Both the position numbers and the translations under genes were made by a program. The notes beneath the pieces were generated by a model that did no database searches, had not been told where the DNA came from, and was given only the letters and a program-made list of their open reading frames with translations. A stretch of DNA of 34,365 nt, from contig NZ_ANPE02000106.1 of NCBI RefSeq assembly GCF_000328305.2, forward strand, positions 1-34,365, read 5' to 3'. This document shows, in pieces, positions 31,650 to 34,365 of this stretch (positions within the stretch are counted from its first letter, which is position 1; each line of letters starts with the position of its first letter). This DNA comes from Arthrobacter crystallopoietes BAB-32 (GTDB taxonomy: Bacteria; Actinomycetota; Actinomycetes; Actinomycetales; Micrococcaceae).

Positions 31650-32716
31650 GTGGGGGACAGGCAAAAAGCGGGGCGGATGCGCCGTAAGGCAGGGCTCGCT
31701 GCGGCCATCGCGGCGGTGCTGCTGCTGTTGGGCTGGGCCGGCGGAGCCGCAGCCGGGGTCGGGGACGAATCCGCGGGCAGCACCCCAAGCTCCGGTGCGC
31801 ACGTCCCGGAAGCCGCGGTCACGCCGTCGTCCACGGCTACGGCGGAAGCACCAACACCGCTGCACACCACGGCGGAGGGGACAAACCCAACCCGGCAGGC
31901 GGTTCCGGCGGTTCCGGCGGAAACCACGGCCGGCGAGGACGAAGCCGGCGGCCAACGGCCAAGCGCGTCGACTGCACAGGCACTGCTGGAGACGCTGCCG
32001 GTCAAGGGTCGGGCGCCGAAGACCGGCTACGACCGGGATGAATTCGGCGAGGCGTGGGCGGACGTTGACCGCAACGGCTGCGACACCCGGAACGACATCC
32101 TGGCCCGGGACCTGGACCAGGTCGCCTTTCGCAGCGCCTCGTCCTGCCGGGTGGTCGGCGGAATGCTCGACGACCCGTACTCCGGCCAGCAGGTGCCGTT
32201 TGCCTACGGGGAAGGCACCAGCCAGCTCGTGCCCGTGGACCACGTGGTCTCGCTCAGCGACGCCTGGCAGAAGGCGCCCGGCAGTTGTCGCTCCAGCAGC
32301 GGACCCAGCTGGCGAATGATCCGCTGAACCTGCTGGCCACCACCCGTGAGATGAACAGCCAGAAATCGGACGGCGACGCCGCGACCTGGCTGCCGAAGAA
32401 CAAGTCCTTCCGCTGCACCTTCATCGCCACGCAGGTTTCGGTCAAGGCCGCCTACTCCCTCTGGGTCACGCAGGCCGAGCACGACGCTATGGCGCGGGTG
32501 CTGCAGGGCTGTCCGGGCCAGGCAGTGAAGGAGCCGGTGGCCGCAGCATCCCGGGCCGAGGCTCCGCAGCCGGCGCCGGCACGCGGTGTCAACTGCTCGG
32601 ACTTCGGCACGCAGCGCCAGGCGCAGCAGTGGTTCGAGTACTACCACCCGCAGCTCGGCGATATCGCCGGGCTGGACGGCGACGGCGACCTGCTCGCCTG
32701 CGTCAGCCTGCCCTAG
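31650..32716 (+). pseudogene. HNH endonuclease-like protein with excalibur C-terminus, frameshifted
   Basis: Two frames together make one gene. The first (GTG 31650 behind GGGGGAG; TTG 31635 and ATG 31677 are alternatives) encodes a signal/transmembrane segment, a Pro/Thr/Ala linker, the Y-D-R-D-E-F-G-E-A-W-A-D-V-D-R-N-G-C-D-T-R block and V-D-H-V-V-S-L-S-D-A-W of the DUF1524/GmrSD-type HNH domain. The second, a frame away, continues with L-A-N-D-P-L-N-L-L-A-T, the K-S-D-G-D-A-A-T-W-L-P block, then an excalibur calcium-binding motif D-G-D-G-D-L-L-A-C. Adding one G in the run at 32273-32274 restores a continuous protein of about 355 residues. The function would be a secreted DNase; as read, it is broken. 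Confidence 0.85.
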
Positions 32717-32734
32717 CACCACGCCGGCGGCGGA

Positions 32735-33064
32735 TCAGGAGGCCGCAGGCTCCGGGACCCGGTAGGCCCGGAACAGGCCGGCCCGGTCCGCCGGGATCAG
32801 GCCGAGGTACTGCGGATGCTGCTTCATGTACTGCCTGACCAGCGGGCAGAACGGCAGCACCCCGATGCGTCGCCGGTGGGCCTGGTCCAGGGCCGTCTGG
32901 ATCAGTGGTTCGGCCAGCCCGCGGTCGTGGAAGCCGCGGCTGATGCCGGTATAGAGCATCCAGATTTCGTGACCCTCGACGCGGTACCGGACCCAGCCGG
33001 CGATTTCCCCGTCGATATACATGTCGAATTCGGAGTCAACCGGGTTGTCGTGGACAGTTTGCAT
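32735..33064 (-). CDS. Small GNAT-like N-acetyltransferase (Acetyltransf_CG type)
   Basis: This 109-residue protein matches the short GCN5-related family also called YidJ-like: G-E-I-A-G-W-V-R-Y near residue 20, S-R-G-F-H-D-R-G-L-A-E-P-L-I near residue 43 and I-G-V-L-P-F-C-P-L-V-R-Q-Y-M-K-Q-H-P-Q-Y. Such proteins bind CoA and acetylate unknown targets; some lack activity. ATG 33064 follows AGGAGG at 7 bases, preferred over TTG 33070. It converges on the broken HNH gene. Confidence 0.88.
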   Translation of the reverse strand: MQTVHDNPVDSEFDMYIDGEIAGWVRYRVEGHEIWMLYTGISRGFHDRGLAEPLIQTALDQAHRRRIGVLPFCPLVRQYMKQHPQYLGLIPADRAGLFRAYRVPEPAAS

Positions 33065-33126
33065 GAGCAACCTCCTGTAGCCGCATGGACCGAATCAGCA
33101 GTCGAGCGCAGCCCCTGCTTCATCTA

Positions 33127-33138
33127 TAAGCATGCTTA
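33127..33138. promoter_or_regulatory. Palindrome TAAGCATGCTTA in the leader of the GNAT-like gene
   Basis: A perfect 12-bp palindrome lies 63 bases before the GNAT-like start; an overlapping CATGC-TTA-GCATG adds symmetry to 33143. It may be an operator. The gene-free stretch 33065-33266 shows nothing else I can name. Confidence 0.3.
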
Positions 33139-33266
33139 GCATGTCCCGGTGCTCCAGCCCAAGCATTCATCAGAGAACGACGCCGTTTGGCCCCAAAGTC
33201 TTGATCCTGCGGTTGCGGAGGGCTAGGGTTTCCCCGCCCCGGACTGCAGCGCGTGATTCCGGCCGC

Positions 33267-33563
33267 TCAGCCGACGCCGAAGGCCGAAAATTCCCCGGTC
33301 GCGTGCGAGTAGGTGGTTTCCAGTCGCTCCACCTTGCCCGGCGTGCGGCCGGAGGCCAACTCAAGCCGCAGTACTTCGACAGCCTCCTCGGAACCTTCGG
33401 CGATGATCTTCACCGAGCCGTCCGGCTGGTTCACCGCGGCTCCGGTCAGCCCAAGCCGGTCAGCCTGGTCCCTGGTCCAATAGCGGAAGCCCACTCCCTG
33501 GACCCGCCCGCTGACGCGGGCGAGGAGCCTGGTCCGCCGGCCGGTCTTGTCGTTCTCAGCCAT
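33267..33563 (-). CDS. acyP: Acylphosphatase
   Basis: This 98-residue protein hydrolyses carboxyl-phosphate bonds. The phosphate-binding loop reads G-R-V-Q-G-V-G-F-R-Y-W with catalytic R27; the catalytic asparagine N45 is in A-A-V-N-Q-P-D-G-S-V (usually N-L-P-D-G-S). Length and order are normal. It is cytosolic. ATG 33563 is weakly supported by an upstream SD. It is divergent from the nitronate monooxygenase-like gene. Confidence 0.95.
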   Translation of the reverse strand: MAENDKTGRRTRLLARVSGRVQGVGFRYWTRDQADRLGLTGAAVNQPDGSVKIIAEGSEEAVEVLRLELASGRTPGKVERLETTYSHATGEFSAFGVG

Positions 33564-33674
33564 GGCTCCAACCTAACCAGCCCAGCGGGGCATGGTCGAG
33601 GGGCAGGCCGGCCTTGCCGGGCAGCCGGCTGCCTCTGCTACGGTCCGTTGGCCGTTCGATAGTAGTCTTCGATC

Positions 33675-34365
33675 ATGTGGAACGTTGCAGACCTGGCTGT
33701 CCCCGTGATCGCAGCGCCCATGGCGGGCGGACCGTCAACGCCTGAACTCGCCGCGGCCGTTGGCTCCGCCGGCGGGCTGGGCTTCCTGGCCGGCGCGCTG
33801 AAATCCCCGGCCAAGCTGGACCAGGAGATCGCCCGGGTCCGCTCGCTCGGGCCGAGCCCTTTCGGGGTCAACCTGTTCGTCCCGGCTGCCGGTGCAGGGC
33901 AGCCCGATCCGGACGACGTGGAGGCGCTGGAAGCGTACCGCCGCCGCCTGGCCGAGTATCTGGAACAGTCCGTGCCGGAGCCGGATTGGCAGGACACGGA
34001 TGAGTATGCGGAGAAAATCGAACTCCTGGTGAGGGCCAAGCCGGCGGTGGTGTCCTTCACCTTCGGCCTGCCGGAACCCGAAACGGTGGAGGCGCTGCAT
34101 AAGGCGGGCACCGCCGTCGTTGTCATGGTCACCGATGCGCAGGATGCCAAGGCAGCCGAGGCGGCCGGCGCGGATGCGCTGGTGGTGCAGTCGACCGAAG
34201 CCGGCGGCCACCGCTCCACCTTCGCTGTGCGGGTGGACCCGAACGACCTGACCTTGGCCGAACTGCTGCCGCAGGTGCGCGATACGGTCCGGCTGCCGCT
34301 GATCGCGGCCGGCGGGATCGGCCGGGCCAGCCACGTGCGCACCGCGCTGGACCTCGGTGCCGCAG
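33675..34365 (+). CDS. Nitronate monooxygenase-family flavoprotein, cut by window edge
   Basis: 230 residues are visible of an NPD/nitronate monooxygenase-like TIM barrel. It opens with [16 protein letters not shown], has G-G-L-G-F-L-A-G near residue 37, P-F-G-V-N-L-F, then Q-S-T-E-A-G-G-H-R with the likely catalytic His, and A-A-G-G-I-G for FMN phosphate binding. It oxidises nitronates or related substrates with FMN. ATG 33675 has no good SD. The 3' end lies outside the window. Confidence 0.92.

Overview
The window is high-GC DNA with dense genes on both strands. It fits an Arthrobacter-like member of the Micrococcaceae (Actinobacteria). The evidence is actinobacterial gene types (LigC-type ligase, excalibur-tailed HNH nuclease, SAM-IV riboswitch), frequent GTG and TTG starts, and G+C-rich codons. 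It contains no rRNA, tRNA, CRISPR array or intact transposase that I can see.

Layout, left to right. 1-4.5 kb holds a thymidylate-kinase-like P-loop gene (cut by the window edge), a flavin reductase behind a SAM-IV riboswitch with its own promoter, an aldo/keto reductase, an LLM-class flavin oxidoreductase and a LigC-type ATP-dependent DNA ligase. 4.5-8.05 kb is a likely aromatic-acid unit. An IclR regulator is divergent from a lipoprotein substrate-binding protein, a CYP199A-like P450 and its [2Fe-2S] ferredoxin. 8.06-11.5 kb holds a membrane protein, prephenate dehydratase, an MgtC/SapB protein and a membrane-anchored Ig-like surface protein. 11.5-13.2 kb is a scarred stretch with a decapitated TetR gene, a headless DUF2269-like membrane protein, an intact membrane protein and a dihydrofolate-reductase-like fragment.

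13.2-19.3 kb is a polar amino-acid ABC transporter whose binding-protein gene is separated from its permease and ATPase genes by three tightly overlapping genes on the opposite strand. These encode a glutamine-synthetase-like ligase, a FluG-type amidohydrolase and an M20 amidohydrolase. They look like an uptake and gamma-glutamylation/deacylation module for an unknown amine or amide. 19.3-25.9 kb holds an SRPBCC protein, an AceE/MdeB-type 2-oxoacid dehydrogenase E1, ACC deaminase, a GntR regulator with a perfect palindromic operator, and a SulP transporter. ACC deaminase makes 2-oxobutyrate, which the neighbouring E1 could oxidise.

25.9-34.4 kb is mostly housekeeping or accessory: an AMIN-like secreted protein, a cyclodeaminase-like protein, a class B-type penicillin-binding protein, a dienelactone hydrolase, a diacylglycerol-kinase-family lipid kinase, a frameshifted HNH/excalibur nuclease, a small GNAT protein, acylphosphatase and a nitronate-monooxygenase-like gene cut by the right edge. 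A family of hairpins built on ACGACGGCGG recurs at gene ends. All functions are read from sequence motifs; no database search was run.
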